A DNA stretch of 64,000 nt from Hermatobates lingyangjiaoensis (Eukaryota; Arthropoda; Insecta; Hemiptera; Hermatobatidae): positions 4,721,001 to 4,785,000 of the forward strand of contig JAPFBL010001928.1 in NCBI GenBank assembly GCA_026182355.1. The letters are read 5' to 3'. Below, piece by piece: positions 1-13,800 of the stretch. The notes under the pieces are model-generated. The model ran no database searches. It was not told the origin of the DNA and saw only the letters and a program-made list of their open reading frames with translations. Position 1 is the stretch's first letter, and the number at the start of each line of letters is the position of its first letter. A program made the position numbers and the translations under genes.

Positions 1-3000
1 GGTGATCAGTATCACGACCATAAACCATCATAATGGACTGTAAGTCATTTTTTTTTACATTTTAATACAAAACTCACATTTCATTGACCCATCTTTCGGT
101 AAAATATGAATTTGAACCACCAACCAGTCTGGCCTGTAGCGTTGTCACACACTCTCAGATATACACCCAGATGTCAAATAATTTAAATAATTTAAATCTG
201 TCAAATCCCTCGGTACATTTCTTTTTCATTTATTACTATGCTTTATTTCTTAAAAGGTAAAATTTTGTTTATACACAACCAAGGAATCAGACAATTGATC
301 AGCATACAATAAAAAATATATTTTGACTTTTTATATAAAACACATTAGCAATTTACTTTGTTTCCTCTTAAATACACAATAAATTAATTAAGATAATAAT
401 ACATTGAACATTAAACGATAAATACAAGATCCACATCAGTTAATAAAATAAACATTATAAAGAGTATAACAAAAATCATATTTTATATCTTACATATATT
501 TTTACTTAAAAAAAAAATTCAAATTAACAAACTTTAACAAATTCTTAAAAGATTAAAATATTTCAAACTCATAGTAATTTGCACAGATCTTTTAACCTTT
601 GCAGGAATAATTTTTATTTTTGGCCAAAATGAATACATTTTCCTTAAAAAGAAAAACCTTTTTTAAAAGAACCCTGCTTCCCATTTGATTCTGTTCACAT
701 CACTTAAATATATGGGATTTCAAATATACTGAAGAGATATAAAAAAAATACTGATAGTTCAAAAAATACACAAAAATTAATCAATTAAACACATTTCTTA
801 TTGAAAACAAAAAAAAAGCATCACCATTTCTTATTAAAAGCTACATTTTCTACATGTCCACAGAAACTATTGATACGAAATTCACATAAATATATATTGA
901 AATAGAAAAAAGATGGATAAATAGTAACATACAAATAATATTTATTATAATAATAATACACAATATTTTTAACATTCAAATTTGTTTAGTATATTTTAAA
1001 AAATTGACAGCAATGTTATTATATTTATTAATTACAAAAAAATATACATTTAAGAAAATTGTGATTTTTAAATAATTAAAAGTAAATTAAAAAATAAAAC
1101 CAAAACTAAAACTGTCATTAAATTAATTATAAGATAATCAGAATTTATCTAAATAAAAATTAAGTACAAACAAGTACAATGAAAGCCTTATATAATTTAA
1201 ACAAGCTTATAAGTGTTATTGAAAATGGTAAAATAATTACTTAAATATTGTGTTCTATTTGTCTGAAGAATAAAAAACGTTTACAAACAAAACAGAAGAA
1301 TTATAAATTCAAAAAGCGATTTTTATTCATGGCAGTTTAAATTATTTACTAGTATTCAGGATTAAAAACTGTAAGGAATTACAAAGTTTTTTTTTTGTTT
1401 GACAGGCAGAAATGTCAGGCATATAAAAATATTCCTTCTATATTATTGCAACTTTGAGAAAGGCTATTTAGTAGACACAATATTGAATACTTAGTACAAA
1501 AACTACAAGTAAAGCACAAGCAGTTGACTTATTTACTATAGTTCACAGAATGTTTAAATTATATTATAAACTAATACAATATATGACTTATATCAGTAAT
1601 TCTTAATTAACCACTCCGTCTAATGTGACTAATGGACGGATAATGAGATTTTTGTTTTCACGTAACTTTAATCGAGGTGAAATCACAAAGAGGTTTAATC
1701 TAAAATCCTCTTTATCTGACTAGGAATCAAGTAACTCCTGTTAAGTAAAATGACATGTGAAGAACTCTTCATTTGAAGAAACAAAACAAAAAATATCATA
1801 CGCCCAATACTTAAGAATAATAAAAAACAATACATTAAGGATTTTTAAGTCTTTTAAGGTTAATACTTTCAGAAATCAGATTTCAACAAAATAAAATATA
1901 ATATAACTATGTAATATATTTTAGAGATGATTTCATAACTTAGAGAAAGAAAAAAATAGAAAATATGATAGATCGCTAAGTACCAGATAAACGAAAAATA
2001 AATATTTAAAAAAGAGCATATGCACTATAAATATAAATAAGACTTTTTAATTAGAGGAATGTTGAAAAATTATAAAGTTCTTTCAAATATAAAAAATATA
2101 GTACACTTTCTAAATCACAGTATTTCCTGCAAGTAATTTAAAACGTAGTTAATGTAAATTGAGTATAAATGGAAATTCAGATCCCTAAAACATACGTGTA
2201 TCACGTGTTGAACGATCTAGTATTGGTACAAAAGAAAGAATTGAAACACAGTAAATTGTTGAGCATGAATAAACATGTAGTTTCAATTAGCATTAGCAAT
2301 TATTTAGAAGTTTTTAAAAAAACAAGGAAAAAGGTAAGGAATATTATTGTTACCATATTTTAAAGAATCAAATTATTATTGAGTCCCTGAAGTGGAGGAA
2401 ATTATTGTTATTCTTTGATTCATACTTGGAAAAGTCAAATAAATTTTCTCGATATTAAGGATGATTTCCAGAAAACCAACCTATACTTGCACCACCTCCT
2501 TAAACAGTAACATAAATTAAGCACCGTCCACTACATGTTACATCGTCAACGCATTATTTCTTTATCAGAACATAATTTAATAATGAAATTTAAAAAAAAA
2601 CAGCATTTCCCGAAACATTGGTTGCTCTCAAAAGTTAATAAATAAATTAATCAACACCAAAAAACAGGATAGAAGTAATAGCGTGTTTCCTTACAACGGC
2701 TAAATTATTCAGAATGACAAAACTTGGGCTTCGATACTGGTAAATAATAAATACTAAAAAACATTTAAAAGAAAAAAGTGTCAGTTTCATGATAGTTCTA
2801 AACGTAAAGGTAACAGAAATATTCTTTAACCCTCATAAACATGAATGACCTCTCTTACTTATTCATTTTGACAAACTCATTATTGCCCTAGTTATCATCT
2901 CAGAATGATCGATTTTTGACAAATCAATATCGAATATTGTAAAAAATGTGCACAGAAAAAAAGTAAATATAAACCAGTTATAAAAACTTTCATTTGCTTT

Positions 3001-3990
3001 GTTTGTCAAAAACAGATACTTCGAACATAATGGAAACATCTTCATGAAATCAAATTTCATGAAAATCAGGTCAGGAAAGTTATTAAATTAGAAAAATGTA
3101 TTATTACAAAAATCTATTTTTCTATGTAATGATTTCAGGAACAAAGTTTAAACAAATTCCTTAACTGTTTATAAAAAAAACTACTTAGTTTTATTTCATT
3201 TGTGGCAACCATTTATTGATTATAATGTAACATGTTATAAAGGTTCTAGGCTATTGTACAGTTAGATATGTGAACTTCTTAAGCACACACTTGATATTCT
3301 TAGGCCTTGATACTCCTTGGCTTTCAGGTAGGCATTATCCGAGCTTCGAATGACCTTGTCTTGTACCTCGAATATCGGGTTAAGAATCATCTAATAACTA
3401 GATAGTTAGCTACTACTTATTATACTCTTGTTGAAAGACATCTTCCTAGTTCACTTTAGGTTAAGAGGATCCTAGGAAAGATTACATTGTAATCTTCATC
3501 CTACGAGTTTTTATTTGAGTTTGCTGTCTAATGGAAAAACAAGTTCATGATATATGTTTTTGCAAGAATAATGTTTACTTTATTATTTGGAAAACAGAGT
3601 TAGATTGAGAGAACAGAGTAAAACAATTCTTCCTTCAGCATAAACGTGGGCTACCAAGTCAGTTTGTATAGTGGACACCACCACAAATATGAACATATTA
3701 ATTTCGTATATCATGGAAAGAACATGTTTATATTTGAAATATTTAGCAAAGAAACTTCAAATTTAAAAAATCCAAACTATTCTCACTTTCAAGGCTTCAA
3801 CATGACAACAGAGATCTAACGCAAAACATCCTTATAAATCCTATTAACGACTTCAAGAACAAGTATTCTTATATCTGACTTAAAAAGAAAAAAAAAACAA
3901 TAAATTTGCGATACTTCTTATGAAACAAATATAGATGAATAGTCAAAAAAATATCAGTTGGAGTACTGACTTGGAATAAGATGAATGCTT
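1..3990. other. AT-rich stretch, no gene recognised
   Basis: Very AT-rich DNA with short homopolymer runs. Open frames of about 65 codons at 2169-2363 (+) and 2863-3060 (-) have low-complexity composition, no recognisable motif and no convincing splice context, so I treat them as chance. I see no repeat boundary. Confidence 0.6.
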
Positions 3991-3994
3991 GATA

Positions 3995-4148
3995 CTAAAA
4001 TTTCAGTTGAACTACACAAGGTGACTGCAACAAGAAATAAACATTATCATCCGTAAAATCAAGATGAGCCACATCAGAAAGCCGTCTAACATCACGAATA
4101 GGACCAAAGTAAGATGACACCATCCACTTCCCATTCAGATAACATATT
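3995..4148 (-). CDS. candidate terminal exon, unknown protein
   Basis: On the minus strand a good splice acceptor (pyrimidine-rich tract ending in ttcag at 4149-4151) is followed by one base and then 50 codons to a TAG at 3995-3997. The peptide has balanced composition and begins ICYLNGKWMVSSYFGP, unlike nearby AT-driven frames. I do not recognise the family. The entry phase would be 2, which does not fit the phase-0 end of the CRAL-TRIO gene upstream on this strand, so it would belong to another gene or an old mobile element. Chance openness is possible. Confidence 0.3.
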
Positions 4149-4583
4149 CTGAAATTTAAACAAGAACTAGGTTGTTGACAAAACCCAACACATTTTATTC
4201 CTTCACCGATAAATATTTCACTTTATGTTGAAAAGAAATGTCTCCATAAATAAAAAAAAAAAAAGTTTCTCATTAAGTGGTCTGCCATTCTAACTAATGT
4301 AACTGGTAGCAAGGAATTTCAAATTTAGCTTTTTGTATTACTTTTTAAATACAATTATATAGAATTTCTTAGTTTCACTTGATCTTCTTCAATGTTAGTT
4401 GGTTAGTTGCATAGTTGGCTCTCCTACGAGATACTTTAAAGGTGTTTTTCATTTCTTTCTAAAAGGTTACCGTAGGAGACTGATATGGTATGGGCAGTTT
4501 TCTTCATATCTATCAAGTAACCCTTTCTATTTTAATAAGGATTAATGAGCTGTCAATTAATTATAACATTATTTTTTGTTATA

Positions 4584-4628
4584 TTGTACCTGAAGAAAAT
4601 AATGCGTGTTTGAAACGAGCTAAATTCA
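4584..4628 (+). ncRNA. decayed hammerhead motif, family F
   Basis: CUGAAGA is followed by a decayed stem II (partner strand UGCGUGUUU) and GAAACGAG. It resembles the 26 and 31 kb family F copies but has lost most of stem II. Probably an inactive old PLE end. Confidence 0.35.
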
Positions 4629-4639
4629 GATAATACTAT

Positions 4640-5395
4640 TTAAGCAGAACCTTTTTCTCTTAATTTTATATATATATTGAGTGAGCAAAAAAAAAAATAA
4701 AAATACATTACGTAAAAAATAGAAAAATTATCAAAACATTATTAATTAAAATTCTTCAATGAAACTGAAAGCATATAAACAAAATTAGAATTATTTTTCA
4801 AAATCTTAGGAAATTTATAATATAATTAAAATTTGAAGAAGAAATCATTATAAGATGACAATATTTCATATACCCTTCATGCTAATATTATTAACGTTTA
4901 ATTAAGCTATCAGTTGAGATTTAAAATTATGTTAAACAGTAATTTTGTTTTTCAAAACAACTAATAAACTTGGATATTTAAAGAAATATTGTCTAGGACG
5001 CATTAAAGAACTTAAAAATAGAACATACATTGTGTTTTTAAAAAACTGACATAATAAATTCGCTCCACAAAATAAATTACAAGCACAACATACCAGTGAC
5101 TAATTTAATATAAACAAAAAAAACTCTAAATACAAAAATAACGAAATAGCTCTAAATAAAAGCAAAAGGATCCATAAAACTATAACAGCATTTTTCTTAA
5201 AATGGAAGATCAAAAAATGCACTATACAAAAACTGAACCTTAACAATTTTTTTAAAATAGGTTGAATATATAGAATATTAAAAATTAGACTCAATCATAC
5301 AAAAGAGTTGTGCTTCAGTTGATAACGATTTCTCACTCAACACTGCTTCCCTAAAAAATAAAAAAAGATTAAAATCTTCAAGTAAGAAAAAATAT
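4640..5395. other. AT-rich stretch, no gene recognised
   Basis: Low-complexity AT-rich DNA. The 64-codon minus frame at 5100-5294 is rich in Leu, Ile, Phe and Tyr, as expected of translated AT-rich sequence, and has no supporting motif. Confidence 0.6.
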
Positions 5396-5399
5396 ATAT

Positions 5400-6207
5400 G
5401 TATCAAGGGGTAGTAATGGAGTGATTAAGCGCCTCTAATAGCCTCTAACACTCAACTCCGACTTTCGGCCTTCACGAGGCTACCCTGTTAACCTGCTATA
5501 CGCAGGGACAAACGAAAGAGGAGGAGAAGGTGATCAGGGGCTGGGCCTGCCCACCTTCGTTTCACATCCTTCCTAATCCCCAAATCCCCTCCTTTTATCC
5601 CAGCCCCAATCTAAGGTGTTATGCGATCCGTGCCGAAGGATGGATGATACAGGGGTTACTGTATTATGAACGGAGCCTCAAGGGTACCAGGCGACCCCCT
5701 TGAGTAAGTAGCCTTACTCCGGTATGCGGTGCTCTGCCGGAGCGGACAAAATACCACCGATAGAGCTTCAGGGAGTTTCCCTTTATGATACTATGAAGAA
5801 GAAAGTCCGGAGACCATCCTCCAGAAGCGCAGATGGTCCAAACGAGTGGGAGCCAACCTTCCACAAGTGCACGAAGAAGACCTCCCGAAGAAGGAGGAAG
5901 GAAGTATTCAGGGAGCCTGAATGGACATTATCAATGATGGTTTGTGCAGATTCTACAAAAAAAGAGGAAGAATCACCGTTGCACCTGCTGACTGACTGTA
6001 CTGCAACTTTGCTACACAGAGGTAGGTGCTTCGGGACACTCAACAAAACCATAGAAAAACTTTTACGGCTGGAACCAGCAAAGTGCTGAGCTTCTAGGAG
6101 TTGAAGCTAACTGCTGGGGTACTTTAGTACACAAGTGTACTAAAGTACGCTAGTTTTTTTTTTAAGTCACAGTGCCATAGTGAAATAATAATAAATAAAT
6201 AAATAAT
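5400..6207 (+). mobile_element. composite LINE-derived element with (TAA/TAAA)n tail
   Basis: A sharply GC-richer block of about 700 bp ends in an AATAATAATAAATAAATAAA-type tail (about 6184-6207), typical of several non-LTR clades. The frame at 5724-6089 ends in a segment with the pattern EESPLHLLTDCTA, which resembles the Cys/His-containing C-terminal tail after the RNase H region of I/R1/Loa-type LINE ORF2 proteins. The upstream part looks like a 5' untranslated region rather than RT. I infer an internally deleted, non-autonomous derivative joining LINE 5' and 3' ends. No RT motif is present. Confidence 0.5.
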
Positions 6208-6209
6208 GT

Positions 6210-8425
6210 ATTACCATTTTTGACAACAACAACAATAATCTTTTCCTATAGATTGCATTTTAAGAGATATTGGAAATATAAACAAGGATAAAACCTATCA
6301 GGAGTAGGAAAATTTCCCAGGTTAAATCAAACTGACAGTCCGAAAAATTTGGTTTGACTGTTACTTTGGATCTAGAAATGAAGTTCACTCTTAAACAGTT
6401 ACACATTCATTTATCTAATTAAGTAAGAAATAAATAATTTTTCCCACAATTTCAAACTTTGGCATGAATATCGGTTTTCATGGCATTTAATTTAAAACTG
6501 AAAACTGACCAATTCCTTATATTTTTTGTTACTACTTATTATAAGACCGATATCTTGTGATATTTCATGAATATAACATAATGAAACGGTATTCGTAAGG
6601 ATGGTAAATCAAGCACAAAAAAAAACAGATTAGTATCGAAAAACGATGCTTAGTAAAAACTGCTCTTTTTTTATAGGACAGTGGCTCTTATTAACAAACT
6701 AGCACACACAAAAGGCTGTCTGCCGCCGGCTGGTACATCTTCCTCTGTGGCAACATAATGCCGAAGGTACCAAGCCATAAAGGGATAACTAAGGCAAAAG
6801 ACAAGTGCTGAGAGGATGCAAGATTGTTCCACTCAACACTGGAACAAAATCACTAATGGAAAGAACATCACCAGCTCCAAAAAACCGCCGTCAGTGTTTC
6901 TAAAGTACCCCAAAGAGCTAAATAATTAATCAGCGATGGATGCCTCAAAATCAGTTATCTACCAGGACCACCTAGGCACAAAGGCTCGCGACAAGTCGTT
7001 ACTACTCAAGGTAAGGTGTCCATAGTGAGGAGGAACTGCAGCCATACGAAAGACAGCAACACAATTACATGACATGAACGTTATTCATGCTCAAAAGGAG
7101 AATGAGGTCAGACTATCAGCAATGACTCTACCCCAATCAGCCATCACTCCTGAAAATCAAATCCTCCTGGACCTGTACATGACTTTAGTAAGTAGACTCC
7201 TTTTGTCCATGACTGAAAGATGATTTGTCAGATCATCAGACAAAAAAACTGACAACAGCAAAACCTGGAATCGGATGAAGGAAAATACAGAAATAAAACC
7301 TTGGATTAAAAGAAATCTCAGACCTAATGGATGATGAGACAATGGAATAAAGTTTTTCATTTGATTAAAAAAAGGAAAATAAATTAAAAAAATAATTTCG
7401 ATTTAAAACTATATGTTCTTGACCATAAATGAGAATTTTGAAATGATCTATAAATGTAAATGGCTCTTCAATTTTTTTGGAGTGCGATTCAATTCCTGTT
7501 CGTCACCATGAATACTTACCATATGTTAGAAACTTCAGTCTTAACAAGGAACTTGATCTATAATGCCAACATAGCAACGAGAATCTTCAGGGTAGAGGAA
7601 AAGAAGACTCTATTAAAACATAGTTTCCTCTTAATCTGCGAGAGAGCAGGGAATCACCAACAGTAAGAACAGACGGATCAAACGAATCAGAAGGTAAGGC
7701 GACAGAGCAGAGTCTGTTCTTATTTTTATTAGATACTCTTTTTCTCTATTTTATTATTAGTTAATAATAGTAAAATAATTATTAACTAATAATAGTTAGG
7801 CTCGATTCTAACTAAGCTTTGTAAACTCAGTACAAAACGTTTTCAACCATTTGGCTGCAACATTGGCTCCATGAAAATAAAATATTCTTAGAAATAGAGG
7901 GTGGATAGGGATATCCATACTAACCATCGAGAGGAAGGATCTTCCATTCATTCTTCCTAACTTATAATTTTAGTAGCTCTTTTCTAACTTTGGAGAACTG
8001 GACAAATGGAAAATATTTTCGAGTATTTCCAGCTTTTTTGAGACCGCATAGAATATAGAAAATTCGAAATAGATTTATCTAGATAGTAGATAATCGTTCA
8101 TATTATGAGCCCTGATATGACTCATGATACTAAAGTTACAGTAACTTTATATCTTCTGTATATAACTTTATAAAATACAGAAGATAACTTTACTTATTAA
8201 GTTATAGTAACTTTATAAAACATCTGAAACAGTTCATACAAGGAATATATCCAGTCATCTATCTTCTTCTTCTTCTAAAAATCAAAACACATATAACAAA
8301 AACTGAAATTCTGCATTTCTTGAAGCAGAACAGGACTTGTGACTACCTTTAACTTTCCTCGACTCTTGACAACAGACTGAAACGATATTTCTTATTTATT
8401 TACTTTAAAATAAAATTTCACGATG
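6210..8425. other. no gene; possible old mobile-element debris at 6690-7340
   Basis: The 6690-7340 part is less AT-rich and reads like decayed mobile-element sequence, but no frame gives a recognisable domain. Around 7745-7795 and 8125-8220 are short AT-rich palindromes. Nothing else is supportable. Confidence 0.4.
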
Positions 8426-9066
8426 TTCACAGAAGGGGTTCTTGAGGATTTTGGTCAATAAAAATTCAACTCCTGATTATTTTTTGGATTATTACTCTTG
8501 TTGACGTTTCGCCATAAGTTCTTTTGGCATTTTCAAGGTTAAAAAACAATTTATTGACGACATACATGGAGCAAGACAAATACATCCACGGAATACCAAC
8601 CAACAGAAAATAAGCACAAAATTCAGTAACAAGAAAAACACAAAAGGATCATAAAATACCCAGTGTTAGTATTAATTATTTAAAAACAAACATTTGTTGT
8701 TTAAACCTAATTACTTATTAATTATTAAGACAACAATAATAAGTAATTAGGTGATACTAATACTAATTACTAATAATAAGTAATTAGGTTTAAACAACAA
8801 ATGTTTTTAAATAATTTGTTTTTGAATAATGAATAACAACACAAGGTATTTTATGAACCTTTTGTGGTTTTCTTGTTACTGATTTTTTTTTGCTTGTTTT
8901 CTGTTGGTTGGTATTCCGTGGATGTATTTGTCTTGCTCTACTTATGTCGTTAATAAATTATTTTTTAGCCTTGAAAATGCCAAACAATTTTTTGGCAAAA
9001 AACGTCGGCATATAATCAGGAGTTGAATTTTTATGACCAAAATCCTCAAGAAGCCCTTCTGTAAAC
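8426..9066. repeat. 641-bp imperfect palindrome, probable inverted PLE ends (family I)
   Basis: The left arm (8426 to about 8735) is the reverse complement of the right arm (about 8770 to 9066). The outer ends GTTCACAGAAGGG and CCCTTCTGTAAAC match, as do the inner ends around TTAGGTTTAAACAACAA. Each arm carries a hammerhead-like element close to its outer part, the arrangement seen at the other PLE foldback loci here. Several mismatches and small indels show it is not recent. No coding sequence. Confidence 0.65.
8503..8537 (-). ncRNA. hammerhead-like motif with variant core, family I
   Basis: Minus strand: UUGAAAA in place of CUGANGA, one extra U, stem II GCC/GGC with a 13-nt loop, then GAAA, a self-complementary ACGU and C as the cleavage-site base. 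C3 and G8 of the consensus are both substituted, so activity is doubtful. A further decayed copy faces it at about 8971-9006. Confidence 0.4.
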
Positions 9067-9310
9067 TTGAAAAATCAGTGGTCGAGAAGCTGTATCAATA
9101 TTAATGATGTTGGCGAACTCGTTGGAACATACATGCAGTATTCTTGGTCATCAAACAGGTTCTTTTCCCCAAATCGAAGGATTATGAATATAATAGTGTG
9201 TTTTTCAGTAATTTGATTACATATTCTCTCGCTTTCCGAGGTCTCTGTGATGATTTTCAATACTAATTTAGAGCTTTTTAAGAATAATTTTAATTAAAAG
9301 GTGTTTGCAT

Positions 9311-9454
9311 TTAATTTTTTTTTACCTTTTCAAGTAGTGTATCTGCCCAGTGAGTGGGGTTAAATGGAGGGCCTTCACCTCCTAACTCTGCTGGAAGAAC
9401 TTCCTTACTAATGTGTTCATGAAGTGTGCTGAGGTTGTTCCCATGACTGTACAT
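9311..9454 (-). CDS. CRAL-TRIO gene exon 5 with stop
   Basis: Acceptor ttatttccag. It encodes MYSHGNNLSTLHEHI, then VLPAELGGEGPPFN and a THWADTLLEKVKKN terminus with TAA. An ATTAAA-type polyadenylation signal lies just downstream (about 9288-9293, minus strand). The family pattern (LPAEFGG, then W and a short tail) supports this being the last exon. Confidence 0.8.
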   Translation of the reverse strand: MYSHGNNLSTLHEHISKEVLPAELGGEGPPFNPTHWADTLLEKVKKN

Positions 9455-10830
9455 CTGGAAATAACGAAAAAATAGGTAAGCGTTATAAAAAAAAATATTT
9501 TGTTTCAATAATTCATAAAAGATATATTTTTATTACCTTTTTCTTTGTTTTCTCTTTAAGGAAAGCTTTGAGGAGAGAAACTACGGGGTTAATGTACCAT
9601 GGCTGGTTAATAAAATGAATTCCTTTAAATCTAGCAGGAAAACAGTCTTCTAATCCTTCAATCATTAACTTTACTGTCTTGGGTGTAAGACTTGTTACCT
9701 AAAATATATATATAATAAATGAAAATATTTAGGGTAACAAATAAAATGTCCGAAAAATATATCTGGCTAATGAAAATATAGTCACTAAACAGTGACTCCC
9801 ACGTGGTAATGGTACAAAGTTGCACAACTATTTAGTAAAATAGAAAACAAAGGTATAAAAGTAAAAGCAGTATTCGTCTGTCTGTTTGTATGTTTACGAC
9901 CAATTCTTAGGGTTTTTAATGAAGATTCTTGTAACCATATATATTCTCAAACGACATGATCTAGTGTACTTAACTAAGCATATTTTATTTCTAAAATGAT
10001 TAATATATAAGTGATTGTCGAAAAAGATTCAACGAACTCAATAGGTATTTTTAGTCAATTTTAATTTCATTTGAGCATATGAATATATTGCGTATTTGAC
10101 ATCATTGAAAAGGTGTTTCCCAGAGTTGAGGATGTACTATCTATTAAGAATAAATAGTTTTGTGAACGAGCAATTCTCAGCCCTTAATATGAACCGGCAG
10201 GAAAAATCAACAAACAAGTTCTTACACTACAACAGGCCCAGGAAAGAACTTAAAAGTCAGTAAAGAGAGTGATTAGTGATGAGGAAGAAGTTCATTATCT
10301 AACTGAATTTCTTGACTATAAATTTCTTTCTCCTGGCAGCCCACTCATGAGTAAAAACTTAAAGTAGCAGCAGCAATCATGGTGCAATTTAGAAGTAGTA
10401 ACAAATTTCATGTTACGAAACGTGAGTGCTCCAAAACTGTGAAACGGGACACGACTCTGTGTTCGTGCTCTGCACAGATATGCCATAGAGGCGGACATCA
10501 TGACTGGGTGTGGAATGGGGAGTCTGTGTGTATACCACCCATACCATTGATTCTGAGCCACTATCTGTTTCCGTTGAAACGATTGCAAAGTCCCTTCAGA
10601 GTCTATTTCGCAATGACATTCACTAAATCACTAAGTCCCAAGGGGAAACTTTATAAAACGCATGAATTCAAGTTAGCGAGACAAAGTTTTTCTCACATGG
10701 TCAACTGTAGTTTACTTGCTTAAGAGCAGAGGTTTCATGAATCTGAAGGACAGACAGCTAATGTGGTGTATACAGAGGCATTTGATTAACGCTGTACTTT
10801 TGATTCCGTCACAGACGGGTACGTTTGCTA

Positions 10831-10867
<37 letters not shown>

Positions 10868-13800
10868 CGTATAAGCCACAAGGAAAAGTAAGAAAACGTG
10901 TTTTTTTACTTTTCCTTGTGGCTTATACGTTCATTAGTTTCATCACGTGTTTATTGTGATTATATAGTATATATATATATACCTTGGACTTACATATAAC
11001 AATCCAAAACGGACAGAAATAGTGTAATACGAGTAAGGATAAACAATTAAGAAAATACTAACTATTCCAGTCTCAAAATTTCGGTTTACTATAGGAGAAT
11101 AAATATAGGGAGTCCAAGCACGATTGGTAAACCGTCTTTCGGGTATGGTTTTCCAACCATTACTACATTGGTTAGTTATGTCTCCCTCAACTCATTCTCC
11201 AGATGACGGTTGATACAAAAAATTTGAGACTATAAGTATTAGTCTTTCTTTATTTATGCATTTTTACTCTTATTGAACCATATGACTGAAAGTATATATA
11301 AATATATAATCTGAATATCTACAGACCGTCTATTAGATTAAGACTAAACCGAATAAGTAAGAATACATGCTGATGATTTCTTTTTAATTATTTTAGGAGG
11401 AGCACGTTTTATTTAAACCCGGAGGACCGATAATTTGTTTCTATTCTATTTACCAGTTGATTTTCTACCAATTTTTATGAATGTATACATATGAAGATTA
11501 AACCACAAAGAAAAAGGAAACAATAGAAATAAATGCGCTGAGACCTTTCAATTTATGCCATCAGAGAGCAAACAAAGTAATAACTAAGACTGTAAACCAA
11601 CTAATGTAAGAATGTCACATTTTTAGTTATTACTTTGTTAGCTCTCTGATGACATATATTGAAAGGCATCAGAGCATTTATTTCTATTGTTTTTTCCTTT
11701 TTCCTTGTGGTTTAAAATTCAGTGATTACATCACGTGTTTATTTATTGTGATTTTTCTACTTGTATACATATATACAGGTCAGTTGCTATTTATATCCAT
11801 GTGCGCCTAATTGACTAGGCTGGTCAAAAAAGTATTAAAGTAAAAAATAAATAATATTTCAGTAAGTATGTTAGTGTTCACAGAGCTTTGGTAATAGATG
11901 AATACAATAATATCAAGTATGACTGAAAAATATATGACCAATCCGACTTCATACAAAAACAAATGAACCGAAAGTAACTCGGTTTTTGAGGGAAAATTGA
12001 ATTGAGACAAGGACGAAAAAGGTCGAGTGAAGAGCACCATGAAAATAATAACTCGATAATGCAATCTGAAATATGTAGGTGTTGGAAAGAAGCGAATTTA
12101 TAGTCATTGCGATGAGTTCATTTGAACGATAGCACATGACTACTGGTGCTTGAGGCTTTCGCATGTGTTGTATAGTAAAGGGCGAAAATACTACACTCGA
12201 AAACACTTCAACAACAACAAGTACGTATGGTAAGATCAGGAGATCACTAAATGGCTCCTTGACACCATTTTGTTGAGAAATTATTCATCAAATAATGAAA
12301 GTACACGATTGTCGTAAACTTTAGTAACATATCACTGATGGGCAAAAATGTAAAAAAAAGATAAGAACTAATACAACTAGATGTAAATTACTTAACAATT
12401 AATTTAATAATTTCAATGAACAAATCACATGATGTACTAATGCGATTCTACTGATAACTGCAATACTTTTCATCTACTCTCTTTATTAATAAAAAGATTT
12501 CACATAAACACGTGAAATAACAATCAATGATCAAACCACAATATGAAATGGGGAAAAAAAGACTAAGATCGTTCAACCATAATAAGCGGTCTTCATCAGA
12601 GTCAAAACCCAACTGAGGTTGACGATTTATTATTGTGGTTTGATCATTGATCTCTTTATTAAATACAGAAAAATAGAAGTATTGATTTCAGGTCGAAATT
12701 TCAAAATCGAGTTTTCGACAGAATACATGTTTCGTTATATATATTTGAAACAAATTCGATTGTGCTTTACATTGGATCTCCTGGAAAAAAATAACAAAAA
12801 AAGAAAACTCCAAGAATGGAGTCCTAATGTATGATGCTCGAAGGGAACATTATATACATATTTACTTTTCATATAAGTAAGTAACAAGAGCGAAATCTGT
12901 AAATATGGCTTTTAGACAACGAAGGAAAAAAATAAACAGTCCTTTAAGAAGATTCTAATAAAATAGTAAAACTAAAACTATTCCACTATGGAATTAAATT
13001 ATCATTATTTAGTAACTGAATAAATATTTAGTTGGGTCACTAAGAAAAATATATATAAATGATTCATCTATATAAACTGTGGATTAACAAAATTACCTAC
13101 TGTTGCATTAAGTAAATAATTACTTACTACAATATTGTTAAATATATGAAACAATTTAGCTTACCTGACCCACTGACATATCGGTATAATCAACTATAAC
13201 AACGAATCCATTTATCTGGTTAGTTTCATCCATTATAAGAAGTTCCAACGATAGTAGAAAAGCCCTGTATATAACTTCTAAAGGATAATTGGCAGTGTCC
13301 CAGTTTGAGCAGAAAAACACTATAATGCTCCTACCTCTTCTGTAAAATGAGTTAATAAACATACAATATTTAGTTTAAGATTGCTTAAAAAATAACGACC
13401 TAACATAAGATATTTAATATAAAGGAGGTTAATATACTGATAAGTCTAAATTTATTCAGAAAGATATCTTATCTCACCTATCTTTGTCTGGGAGCACTCC
13501 AGGAAAGCCATCATATAAGGCTTGTTTTACTAAAGGGTCACTAATGCTAAGCTTACTAAATAACTCTCTATTCCTATCCTTGTAAGAGCAATAATTAACC
13601 ATTAACTGATAGCTTTCTTCCACGTTCATTTTTCGAGCACGAAGAAATTTAAGTATAAAAGCATCATCACTCCTATTAACTCCTAAAAAAAGAATGTGAA
13701 TAAGTTATTGAATTAATTTCCTTTACTTTAATCCAAAAAAGGAAATTTTCAATCCAAACCATTTTTTCTTGACTGAATTATACTCCTCACAGTTTGAACA

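Larger units (their letters stand above)
11489..11716. repeat. head-to-head inverted PLE ends, family E
   Basis: The left arm begins ATTAAACCACAAAGAAAAAGG and the right arm ends CCTTTTTCCTTGTGGTTTAA. Between them each arm carries a family E hammerhead and a TTTGTTAGCTCTC / GAGAGCAAACAAAG segment. A spacer of about 50 bp separates the arms. Confidence 0.75.

Noticed and set aside
5724..6089. 121-codon plus frame as a host gene
   Set aside because: Its 3' part matches a LINE tail and it lies in a repeat-like block. Kept only as part of a mobile element.
10316..10723. Overlapping 90- and 114-codon frames on opposite strands
   Set aside because: No domain or splice context. They lie in the intron next to a Helitron end. 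Two opposite frames over the same DNA suggest chance.
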